DNA of 34,820 nucleotides from Bacteroidales bacterium (lineage in GTDB: Bacteria > Bacteroidota > Bacteroidia > Bacteroidales > UBA932), in contig JAFRRR010000094.1 of NCBI GenBank assembly GCA_017428035.1, positions 1-34,820 of the forward strand, written 5' to 3'. The position numbers and the translations under genes are program-made. The notes under the pieces are model-generated. The model was not told the DNA's origin. It saw only the letters and a list, made by a program, of their open reading frames with translations, and searched no databases. The stretch's first letter is position 1. Each line of letters opens with the position of its first letter. Of the stretch, positions 6,156-13,415 are shown piece after piece.

Positions 6156-6929
6156 ATGGAATACCACGTGCAAATAACGCCTTGGATGCGTGAGGTTAGC
6201 GAGGTCCTTTTCGAGGAGCTTGTAGGAGTGGACAATTGTATCCACGAGTTTGGGCGGAATCTTATAGTAGAGGTTCCGCGTTCGGAAGTTGATAAAGCCG
6301 TTGCTGTTCTTGGTAAACATTTTCCTGATGTCGTTGATATTCGCAAGGCCTATCAGATGGTGGATGTTTTGCACGATTTCATCTTGGTTAAACCAATGAT
6401 TTCGGAATCGCCGCTGATTAAAGAAGAAGGGATAGTGGTCCCGAGTGCAGAGAAGGCGTTGGTGGATCTTATTGCCGACAAGGAGTATGCGAGTCTAACT
6501 GACACTCAAAAGAATAAGAGCATTCAAAGGGTCTGTGAGACATACAGGATCAATCACGCAAGGATTCAGCGTTATGCGGCAAGGAAAGGGAAGAAAGAAG
6601 AGCTGATGGCGGCGCTGGTAGGCACTGACGGGACAAGAATTGATGCCATTGCCAACATACAGCGGATACTGACGGGCGCCCCTGTGATGCGCGCTTGGCT
6701 ATTTGGTTCGTATGCCAGGATGGAAGAACGACCGGACAGTGATATTGACCTGTTGGTGGATTTTGAAAAGAATATGAAACTTGGGCTGATGGAATTATCA
6801 AAACTTGTTATTCAGATGGAAAAAGCCGTGGGGCGCAAGGTTGATTTGGTGGAGACGGCTTCTCTAAAGCCATTCGCCAGGGAAAGTGTAGAAAAAGATA
6901 AAGTGTTGATTTATGAGAGAGCCCGCTAG
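6156..6929 (+). CDS. AbiEi-like domain fused to a MNT-type nucleotidyltransferase
   Basis: 257 residues from the ATG at 6156, chosen because a full promoter lies 14 bases upstream. The frame stays open 67 codons further (TTG at 5955), so a longer form cannot be excluded. Residues 1-155 resemble the AbiEi-like/DUF6577 proteins of Bacteroidota (ITPWMREVSEVLFEEL, then PSAEKALVDLIADKEY and RINHARIQRYA), recalled from family knowledge. Residues 165-257 are a minimal nucleotidyltransferase: LFGSYARMEERPDSDIDLLV gives the GS...DxD signature, followed by GRKVDLVE. MNT-type enzymes act in HEPN/MNT toxin-antitoxin pairs, and AbiEi in AbiE. No HEPN or second toxin gene is adjacent. Codon use is less GC-biased than its neighbours, so transfer is likely. 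The winged helix usual at the front of AbiEi-like proteins is not recognisable. Confidence 0.75.
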   Translation: MEYHVQITPWMREVSEVLFEELVGVDNCIHEFGRNLIVEVPRSEVDKAVAVLGKHFPDVVDIRKAYQMVDVLHDFILVKPMISESPLIKEEGIVVPSAEKALVDLIADKEYASLTDTQKNKSIQRVCETYRINHARIQRYAARKGKKEELMAALVGTDGTRIDAIANIQRILTGAPVMRAWLFGSYARMEERPDSDIDLLVDFEKNMKLGLMELSKLVIQMEKAVGRKVDLVETASLKPFARESVEKDKVLIYERAR

Positions 6930-6951
6930 AGACGGTAAATTCCGATAGGGA

Positions 6952-8055
6952 TTACTCGCTGTAATTGTGGTCTATGACGATGACCACCTGCCGGTCGGGC
7001 ACCAGAGACTGGATTTCTTCTGTGAGTTTGTGGCAGAGGGCGGCATCGTCGTGGCAAGAGATGTCGGGCACTACGTCCACCGAGAGCATCCGGTCCTTCT
7101 CGGAATAGTAAAATCCGTGGACCTGTACCAGATCTTTGTGGGCGGCCAGAGTTTTCATCACCTTTGACTGAAGTTCGGCCCTCAGGTTCTCACCGGTGGC
7201 TACGGAATAGATTCCGACGGTCATAATGATGCCGTGCCGGGCATACATAGCGTTTGAGATAGAGCGGGTCAGGCCGTGGATATCGTGTGCCGACAGGGTG
7301 TCGGGCACGCCAATGTGCAGCGAACCTATCATCACTTCGGGGCCATAGTTGTGAAGGATGATGTCATAAACGCCGCGGACGCCGTCGAAGCCCATAATCT
7401 CCTGCCGGATTTCCTTTACCAGTTCGGGCGACACCTTGGCCCCGAGCAGTTCGTTTACCGGAGAGGCGAGCATCTCAATGCCGGCCTTTATGATCAGTAT
7501 GGAAATAATGGCCCCCAGATAACCGTCCAGGGAGATGCCCCATATCAGCATAACGCCGGCAGAAACCAGCGTGGCAGCCGTGATTATGGCGTCAAACAGG
7601 GCGTCCGAACCGGAAGCAATCAGAGCGTCGCTGTGCAGCTGTTTGCCCTTCTTTTTCACAAACCATCCGAGAATCAGCTTGACGACGATGGCCACGACAA
7701 TTACAATCAGCGTTGCCGTGGTGTAGGTGGGCTCCGTCGGGTTGAAAATCTTCTTGATGCTTTCGATGAGCGAGGTGATGCCGGCCGACAGCACAATGAC
7801 GGCGATAATTATGGCGCTGAAATACTCAATGCGGCCGAATCCGAAAGGATGCTTGCGGTCGGCAGGCCGCTGCGACAGCTTTGTGCCGACAATGGTGATG
7901 ACGCTGGAGAGAGCGTCGCTCAGGTTGTTGACGGCATCCATCACAATGGCCACACTGCTGGCTATTATGCCAACAACGGCCTTGAATGCCGCCAGCAGCA
8001 CATTGGCAACAATCCCGATGACGCTGGTGCGTATGATTTGAGAATTGCGGTCCAT
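6952..8055 (-). CDS. Cation diffusion facilitator (probable divalent metal efflux)
   Basis: 367 residues; an inner-membrane metal/proton antiporter of the CDF family. The start at 8055 (MDRNSQIIRTSVIG) is preferred over an upstream in-frame codon inside the symporter gene; it lies four bases after that gene's stop. Six membrane helices fit the hydrophobic pattern in about 10-215, with the family signature HPFGFGRIEYFSA after TM2. Metal-site motifs read NNLSD in TM2 and DALFD in TM5 (NxxxD and DxxxD). In the family, HxxxD suggests zinc and these versions manganese or iron, so Mn/Fe export is the better guess. The C-terminal cytoplasmic domain (about 215-300) is the usual dimerisation fold, followed by roughly 65 extra residues. 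It is second in an operon with the Na/Pi symporter. Confidence 0.9.
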   Translation of the reverse strand: MDRNSQIIRTSVIGIVANVLLAAFKAVVGIIASSVAIVMDAVNNLSDALSSVITIVGTKLSQRPADRKHPFGFGRIEYFSAIIIAVIVLSAGITSLIESIKKIFNPTEPTYTTATLIVIVVAIVVKLILGWFVKKKGKQLHSDALIASGSDALFDAIITAATLVSAGVMLIWGISLDGYLGAIISILIIKAGIEMLASPVNELLGAKVSPELVKEIRQEIMGFDGVRGVYDIILHNYGPEVMIGSLHIGVPDTLSAHDIHGLTRSISNAMYARHGIIMTVGIYSVATGENLRAELQSKVMKTLAAHKDLVQVHGFYYSEKDRMLSVDVVPDISCHDDAALCHKLTEEIQSLVPDRQVVIVIDHNYSE

Positions 8056-8059
8056 ACAG

Positions 8060-10024
8060 CTACTGTTCGGTAAAAGAATAGCCGAACCCGGCGCGGGTGG
8101 CGAGGCTGTCTGCATAAGGCCCCAGTTTCTTGCGGATGCGGGCGATGTTCACGTCCACGGTGTGGGCGGTTACAATCACGTCATCGGGCCAAACCTCCTT
8201 TAACAGCTGGTAGCGGGAGAACACTTTGCCGGGATTTTCAAGGAAGAGTTTAAGCAGTTCGTATTCGGTTTTGGTAAAGGCCACGACTTCGCCGTCAATC
8301 TTGACCTGCTTGCCGTCTGTATCTAACTGTATTCCCTTGAATCTTATGCCATTGCGGGCGGCGCCCATACGGGCCTCAACCACATTGATAATGTAGTCGC
8401 CGGTCTTTTCGCATTCGGATGCTATATCGTTGAATACCGTGCCGTTGTCATAGCCGTAGACGCGGTTGTCCAGGTTGGCGATGTTCTGCTGCTTGATGGT
8501 GTTGCGGCAGGCGTTGATGCGAGCCTCAGTGTCTTCGGACAGCGACATATCAAAATTGGACTTGTGGCCCGAAAGCAGGTCGTTCATATGCTCCAGGGCT
8601 TCGTCCACAAGGGCAAACATCTGCTGCATCCCCTCTTCCTGACTCTGGATAAAGGTTATCTTGTTTTCCCGCTTGCGTCGCAGTATCCTGGCAAGATTGA
8701 AGCAGCTGTCGCCAATGGATTCCAGTTCGCCTATCTGGCGAATCATACGCCTGATCTTGTCTTTGGTATCGTCTGACAGGTGTGCATCGCCCACCTGGCC
8801 CAGATAGCGGCCAATCTCATTCTCCATTTTGTCGCTGGCGTCCTCTGCCTTCTTGATCCTTTCGAAGAGCTTTTCAAACGGCTGCTCTTCCTGGATGCGG
8901 TATAGCTCTTTCACCATACCGAACATCTTGCGCATATCGGCACCGAACACCTCAATCTCTTTCTGAGCCTGCAGCACAGAGATTTCCGGGGTCTTCATAA
9001 GACCGCCACGGATATATTGCAGGCGGAATTCCTCTTCCTCTTCGGATTTTTTGGGCTTGATGAGAAGGCACACAAGCTTCTCTATCTGAGGTATAAACCA
9101 AATCAATATGGCAGTATTGATCACGTTGAAGCAGGTGTGGAAGGTGGCCAGTGCAAAGGAGAGCTGGGTGGGATTCTGCTCCGGGTCGGTGGGGTTCAGC
9201 CCCACGATGCCGCACACCATCCTGACGAACGGGAAGAACAGGATCAGCACCCAGATAACGCCGAAAACGTTGAACAGCAGGTGGGCCATAGCGGTACGGC
9301 GGGCCTGCGTGTTGGCGCTCAAAGCGGCCAGATTGGCGGTGAGCGTGGTACCGATGTTCTCGCCCATAACCAGCGCGATACCCTGATAGATAGAAATGGC
9401 TCCAGTGGCGCAAAGCACCATAGTGATAGCCATCAGCGCCGCGGAACTCTGCACCAGCGCCGTCAGAACAGTACCTATCAGAAGGAAAAGCAAGATGGTG
9501 CCGTAATTCGTCTTGAAGCTTGCAAAGAATTCTACCACTGCGGGTTTGTTTGCCAGATCCATCTCTATTCCTGCCTGCTTAAGCATTCCCAGCGCGAAAA
9601 GCAAGAACGAGAGGCCGAACAGGAAATCACCGATATAGCGGTGCTTCCCAAGCTGTATCAAGATGATGCCTATCAGGAATGCCGGCCACACCAGGGTGGT
9701 GATGTTGAAAGAGAAGCCGGCCGACATAATCCAGGCGCTCATAGTGGTGCCGATGTTGGCGCCCATAATCACCGAGATGGCCTGGGAGAGGGTTAGCAGG
9801 GCGGCATTTACAAACGACACCGTCATAACCGTGGTGGCGGCAGAAGATTGCACGGCAACCGTCACCAGCGCGCCGGTGGCAACGCCGGAAAACCGGTTGG
9901 TGGTCATAGCTCCCAGCATATGGCGAAGTCCGGGACCCGCCATTTTCTGGAGGGCCTCGCTCATCACCTTCATTCCGTATATCAGCAGGGCAATCGAGCC
10001 CAGAAGTTTCAGTACAATAAGCAT
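8060..10024 (-). CDS. Na+/phosphate symporter with PhoU-like and C-terminal OmpR/PhoB-type winged-helix domain
   Basis: 654 residues from the ATG at 10024 (a TTG two codons earlier is less likely). Residues 1-320 hold two inverted Na_Pi_cotrans repeats, each with a QSSA motif (about 59 and 192) and a GANIGTT/GENIGTT motif (about 88 and 221), with 8-10 membrane segments. Residues 345-550 are a cytoplasmic PhoU-like helical region (IRRMIRQIGELESIGDSCFNLARIL). Residues 560-654 form a complete Trans_reg_C winged helix: FTKTEYELLKLFLENPGKVF, recognition helix TAHTVDVNIARIRKKLG and wing TRAGFGYSF. The reading frame is uninterrupted across the join. NptA-PhoU proteins are well known; I do not know of the DNA-binding extension as standard. 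It could act as a membrane-bound phosphate-responsive regulator (inference). Confidence 0.92.
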   Translation of the reverse strand: MLIVLKLLGSIALLIYGMKVMSEALQKMAGPGLRHMLGAMTTNRFSGVATGALVTVAVQSSAATTVMTVSFVNAALLTLSQAISVIMGANIGTTMSAWIMSAGFSFNITTLVWPAFLIGIILIQLGKHRYIGDFLFGLSFLLFALGMLKQAGIEMDLANKPAVVEFFASFKTNYGTILLFLLIGTVLTALVQSSAALMAITMVLCATGAISIYQGIALVMGENIGTTLTANLAALSANTQARRTAMAHLLFNVFGVIWVLILFFPFVRMVCGIVGLNPTDPEQNPTQLSFALATFHTCFNVINTAILIWFIPQIEKLVCLLIKPKKSEEEEEFRLQYIRGGLMKTPEISVLQAQKEIEVFGADMRKMFGMVKELYRIQEEQPFEKLFERIKKAEDASDKMENEIGRYLGQVGDAHLSDDTKDKIRRMIRQIGELESIGDSCFNLARILRRKRENKITFIQSQEEGMQQMFALVDEALEHMNDLLSGHKSNFDMSLSEDTEARINACRNTIKQQNIANLDNRVYGYDNGTVFNDIASECEKTGDYIINVVEARMGAARNGIRFKGIQLDTDGKQVKIDGEVVAFTKTEYELLKLFLENPGKVFSRYQLLKEVWPDDVIVTAHTVDVNIARIRKKLGPYADSLATRAGFGYSFTEQ

Positions 10025-10047
10025 AATCAATTCAATTCGGTTGCGAA

Positions 10048-10065
10048 TTTACATTAAAATGACAG
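10048..10065 (-). promoter_or_regulatory. Pho-box-like direct repeat before the symporter gene
   Basis: On the minus strand: CTGTCAT, TTTA, ATGTAAA. This is the 7+4+7 geometry of PhoB sites, with the first unit identical to the E. coli CTGTCAT half-site. A weak -7 box TAAATTCG (10051-10044, one mismatch) overlaps it, 19 bases before the ATG at 10024. Inference only. Confidence 0.4.
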
Positions 10066-10088
10066 CTTAAAAAAGACTGCAGGGCATT

Positions 10089-10106
10089 TGTAACAAAATT
10101 TTAACG
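10089..10106 (+). promoter_or_regulatory. Second Pho-box-like repeat before the TonB receptor
   Basis: TGTAACA (10089-10095), AT-rich AAAT, TTTAACG (10100-10106): an 11-base-step direct repeat just upstream of the weak -7 box of the receptor gene. It resembles Pho-box geometry but departs from the classic sequence. Confidence 0.3.
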
Positions 10107-10113
10107 CTGGCTT

Positions 10114-10121
10114 TATTCTTG
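10114..10121 (+). promoter_or_regulatory. Weak -7 promoter box for the TonB receptor operon
   Basis: TATTCTTG differs from TAnnTTTG at one position and ends 16 bases before the ATG at 10138. A TTTG at 10087-10090 is 23 bases upstream, a little far for a -33 element. Confidence 0.4.
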
Positions 10122-10137
10122 CAGCAAACAGGCCGCG

Positions 10138-12498
10138 ATGAATATACGCAGACTCATACTTGTTGCGACCTTGCTGCTACTGGCCGGCGTGTTGCCGGCT
10201 GTTGCACAGAAGATTGTGCTGTCTGGATATGTCCGGGAGGCGGGCAGCGGAGAGCCGCTGAACGGCGCCGTGGTGTTCACTGCGGATATGAAAACAGGGG
10301 TGTCTGCCAATTCGGCAGGATTCTATTCGATAGAGGTCGCCGCCAAAGAGCAGGTTATCAAGTGCTCCTATGCCGGATATACCACCGCAGAATTTACAAT
10401 CACCCCAAAAGGGAAGAATCTTAAGCACGATTTCCTTCTGGAAGAGGACAGGGAGATGCTGGAGGCGGCCAAGGTGTTCTCCAAGAGCAAGCGCGAGCAG
10501 CTGACCCTGCCTCAGCTGGGCAAGGAGACGGTCACCGCAGACATCATCAAGAAAGTCCCGGCGCTTATGGGCGAGGCCGATGTGATAAGGGTCATACAGA
10601 TGCTGCCGGGCGTGCAGACGCCCAGCGAAGGATCCACCGGCTTCAGCGTCCGCGGCGGCGGCATAGACCAGAACCTTGTGCTGATGGATGGCGCTCCGCT
10701 ATACAATTCGGGCCACTTCCTGGGCTTTCTGTCTATGTTCAACGGCGACGCCGTGAAAAATGCGCAGCTCTATAAGGGCGACTTTCCCGCCTCGTTTGGC
10801 GGCCGGCTTTCGTCGGTGCTGGACGTAAGCACCCGCGACGGCAATAAAAACAAGTTCGAAGGCAATGTCTCCATAGGCCTGATAACCTCCCGCGCCGCGG
10901 TGGAAGGCCCTATCGTAAAGGACAAACTCTCTTTTATGCTGGCCGCCCGCCGCACCTATATGGATGTTTTCTTCCCGATTTTCGGCAAGAATATACCAAA
11001 GAACACCCAGATGTATTTCTACGATATCAACGGCAAGCTCAGCTGGGTGGCAAGCCCCAGGGACAGGGTCTATCTGAGCGTGTTCAGCGGGCGCGACGTG
11101 TTTGGGATGTCTATGGAAGACTTTGACCTGGACAAGATGAAGTTTGCCTTTGCCAACAACACCCAGACGCTGCGCTGGAGCCACGAATTCTCGCCCAAGC
11201 TCTTTTTCAGCGCCACCGCCTATAATTCCCGCTACAAAGGCGGCGTGGACGGTGCTATGAGCGTGGCATCCTGGACCTATACTTCTGCCTTGATGGAGAC
11301 CGGCCTGAAAACTGGCCTGACCTGGTATATCAATTCGTCCAACACTCTCCAGGCCGGCATAGATGCTGCATATCACAGGATGGACCCCTGCGACGTGTCT
11401 CCCGAAGGGGAGGAATCGATAGTGCAGGACGTGCATCTGCAGCGCACATATGCAGTGGCTCCGGCCGTGTATGTTCAGAACGAACAGAAAATAGGGCCTC
11501 TGACGCTGCGCTATGGCCTCAGGGCGGGTACCTTTACCACCCTTGGCGAGGCGGACCAGAAATATTACGACCCCGAGACTCACGACCTGGCCGAGACGGT
11601 CCACTTTGAAAAGGGCGAAGCCATCAAGACCTATTTTGGCCTGGAGCCGCGCTTCTCGGCCTCGTTCTCCATCAACCCCGACTTGAGCCTTAAAGCTGCC
11701 TATTCCCGTTCGTTCCAGTATATACAGCAAGTGCCCATCAGCATCTCCGGCAGCCCCATAGACGCCTGGTTCATGTCCTCGCCCAACATACTGCCGCAGA
11801 TTTCCGACCAGTTCTCTGCGGGCCTCAATGCTTTATTTGCCGGTCAGGCGCTGGAATTCTCTGCCGAAGCGTTCTATAAGAACAACGCCAACACTATGGA
11901 CTTCAAGGAGAATCCGGGCCTGGTGTTCGACGATGCCGAGCGCGAGGGCCTGCTGCGCTTCGGCAAGTCTTATGCCTATGGCGCCGAAGTGATGCTGCGC
12001 TACGAATTCAACCGGCTGAGCGGCTGGCTGGGCTACACTTTCTCCCGCGCCATCTACGATATTCCGGAGTTGAACGGCGGCAAGCCCTATCGCTCCCCGC
12101 TGAATCACGAGCATTCGGTGAACTTTGTCCTGTCTTACGATATCACCCGTCAGATGTCGCTCTCCGCCGACTGGGTGTTCTACAGCGGGGCGCCGACAAC
12201 CTTCCCCGTGGGGCGTTTTTCATACGGTGGGACCTACGCGTCGCTGTACTCGTCTCGCAACGAGGACTCTATGCCGCCATATCACCGTATGGATCTGGCG
12301 TTTACCTATAAGGACCGCCGCCGTGCCGCGGGCCGTCCCGGCGGCTGCGAGTGGAATCTCTCGCTATACAATGCTTATTCGCGCCACAACGCCTGGTCGC
12401 TGGCCTTCCTCTACAACCGTATGGAAGAGAAGCCGCAGGCGCTTAAAGTATATCTGTTCACAATAATCCCGTCTCTGTCGTTCAATGTGTATTTTTAA
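10138..12498 (+). CDS. TonB-dependent outer-membrane receptor with CarboxypepD_reg-like domain
   Basis: 786 residues. Domains in order: Sec signal peptide (1-23, ending in PAVAQ), a CarboxypepD_reg-like beta-sandwich (about 26-100, LSGYVREAGSGEPLNGAVVFTADMKTG), a plug domain (about 120-230, with GFSVRGGGIDQNLVLMDGAPLYN), then a 22-strand barrel ending in the aromatic terminus FNVYF that outer-membrane insertion needs. There is no SusD-like partner. Instead the next gene, overlapping by 14 bases, encodes a DUF4249 lipoprotein, the partner usually found with this receptor class. Ligand unknown. It diverges from the Na/Pi symporter, and both promoters carry Pho-box-like repeats, so a phosphorus-linked substrate is a speculative possibility. 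Confidence 0.93.
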   Translation: MNIRRLILVATLLLLAGVLPAVAQKIVLSGYVREAGSGEPLNGAVVFTADMKTGVSANSAGFYSIEVAAKEQVIKCSYAGYTTAEFTITPKGKNLKHDFLLEEDREMLEAAKVFSKSKREQLTLPQLGKETVTADIIKKVPALMGEADVIRVIQMLPGVQTPSEGSTGFSVRGGGIDQNLVLMDGAPLYNSGHFLGFLSMFNGDAVKNAQLYKGDFPASFGGRLSSVLDVSTRDGNKNKFEGNVSIGLITSRAAVEGPIVKDKLSFMLAARRTYMDVFFPIFGKNIPKNTQMYFYDINGKLSWVASPRDRVYLSVFSGRDVFGMSMEDFDLDKMKFAFANNTQTLRWSHEFSPKLFFSATAYNSRYKGGVDGAMSVASWTYTSALMETGLKTGLTWYINSSNTLQAGIDAAYHRMDPCDVSPEGEESIVQDVHLQRTYAVAPAVYVQNEQKIGPLTLRYGLRAGTFTTLGEADQKYYDPETHDLAETVHFEKGEAIKTYFGLEPRFSASFSINPDLSLKAAYSRSFQYIQQVPISISGSPIDAWFMSSPNILPQISDQFSAGLNALFAGQALEFSAEAFYKNNANTMDFKENPGLVFDDAEREGLLRFGKSYAYGAEVMLRYEFNRLSGWLGYTFSRAIYDIPELNGGKPYRSPLNHEHSVNFVLSYDITRQMSLSADWVFYSGAPTTFPVGRFSYGGTYASLYSSRNEDSMPPYHRMDLAFTYKDRRRAAGRPGGCEWNLSLYNAYSRHNAWSLAFLYNRMEEKPQALKVYLFTIIPSLSFNVYF

Positions 12499-13411
12499 AA
12501 ATAAACTCTTTGCAATCTTGCTGATAGCGCTTCTGGCGGCTTCCTGCACGGAGGTGGTGGATATCCACACCAAGGGCATGGACCGCCACTATCTGGTGGT
12601 GGAGGGGATGCTTACCGACCGGACCGATATGCGGCAGAAGGTGCAACTGACAGGATCCGTGGATTATTTTGAGCCGGAGACGCCGCCTGCAGTGTCGGGA
12701 GCCAGGGTGGCCGTGAGCGATGGAGAAAGCACAGTTGAATATACCGAAACGCCGCCGGGAAGCGGCTGTTACATTGGCCCGGAGGGCTTCTGCGGCACCC
12801 CCGGCGGAACATACACCCTTACCATAGATGTGGAGATAGACGGAGAGCAGCGTCATTATGAGGCTTCTTCTACAATGGAAGAGCCCGGATTTGCCGATGC
12901 AGAGGTGGACTATATGTATGCCGGCAAACCGGAAATGCATATTGACAGCCTCTGGACCGTTGCCCTGTGGGGCAGGGACTTGCCGCAGACAAGTTATTAT
13001 TACATAAACTCCAGATTGAACGACGCAGTGTTCCCTATGCAGCTCTCGCTGTCTATAGACGACAAGTACTTTGCCGGCCAGAAGGTGACCTGCTTTCCGG
13101 TAACGACTCTTGCCCAGACGGGCCTCAGGCAAAAGATGTACGGCGACTGCGCCAAGTATCTGGAGACGGGCGACGTCTTCACGCTTTATGTTTACACGAT
13201 ACCCAAGGATTACTACGATTTCTATATGGGATTTGTGTCAAGCAGTGTGGGCGCGGCTATCCCGCTGATACAGTCGCAGCCATCCAACTGTCCCACCAAC
13301 ATACGCGGCGACTATGCGGCAGGCTATTTCGTGGCCTGCTCCAGTACAAGTGCCAGCGTAGTGATAGACCAGCCGCTGCGGCCGTTCTACAAAAAACTTT
13401 TGGGATTCTAA
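12485..13411 (+). CDS. DUF4249 lipoprotein, partner of the TonB receptor
   Basis: 308 residues. The signal peptide ends in LLAASC with Cys21 as lipid anchor. The remainder matches the pattern of DUF4249 proteins of Bacteroidota: an early HYLVVEGMLTDRTDMRQKVQLTG segment, an Ig-like beta region with YTLTIDVE, and a C-terminal part ending CPTNIRGDYAAGYFVACSST. The start lies inside the last codons of the receptor gene (14-base overlap), so the two are co-translated. These proteins presumably sit at the outer membrane with the receptor and help capture the ligand; the biochemical function is not established. The four bases after its stop lead directly to the convergent SGNH hydrolase gene. Confidence 0.88.
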   Translation: MCIFKNKLFAILLIALLAASCTEVVDIHTKGMDRHYLVVEGMLTDRTDMRQKVQLTGSVDYFEPETPPAVSGARVAVSDGESTVEYTETPPGSGCYIGPEGFCGTPGGTYTLTIDVEIDGEQRHYEASSTMEEPGFADAEVDYMYAGKPEMHIDSLWTVALWGRDLPQTSYYYINSRLNDAVFPMQLSLSIDDKYFAGQKVTCFPVTTLAQTGLRQKMYGDCAKYLETGDVFTLYVYTIPKDYYDFYMGFVSSSVGAAIPLIQSQPSNCPTNIRGDYAAGYFVACSSTSASVVIDQPLRPFYKKLLGF

Positions 13412-13415
13412 ACCG

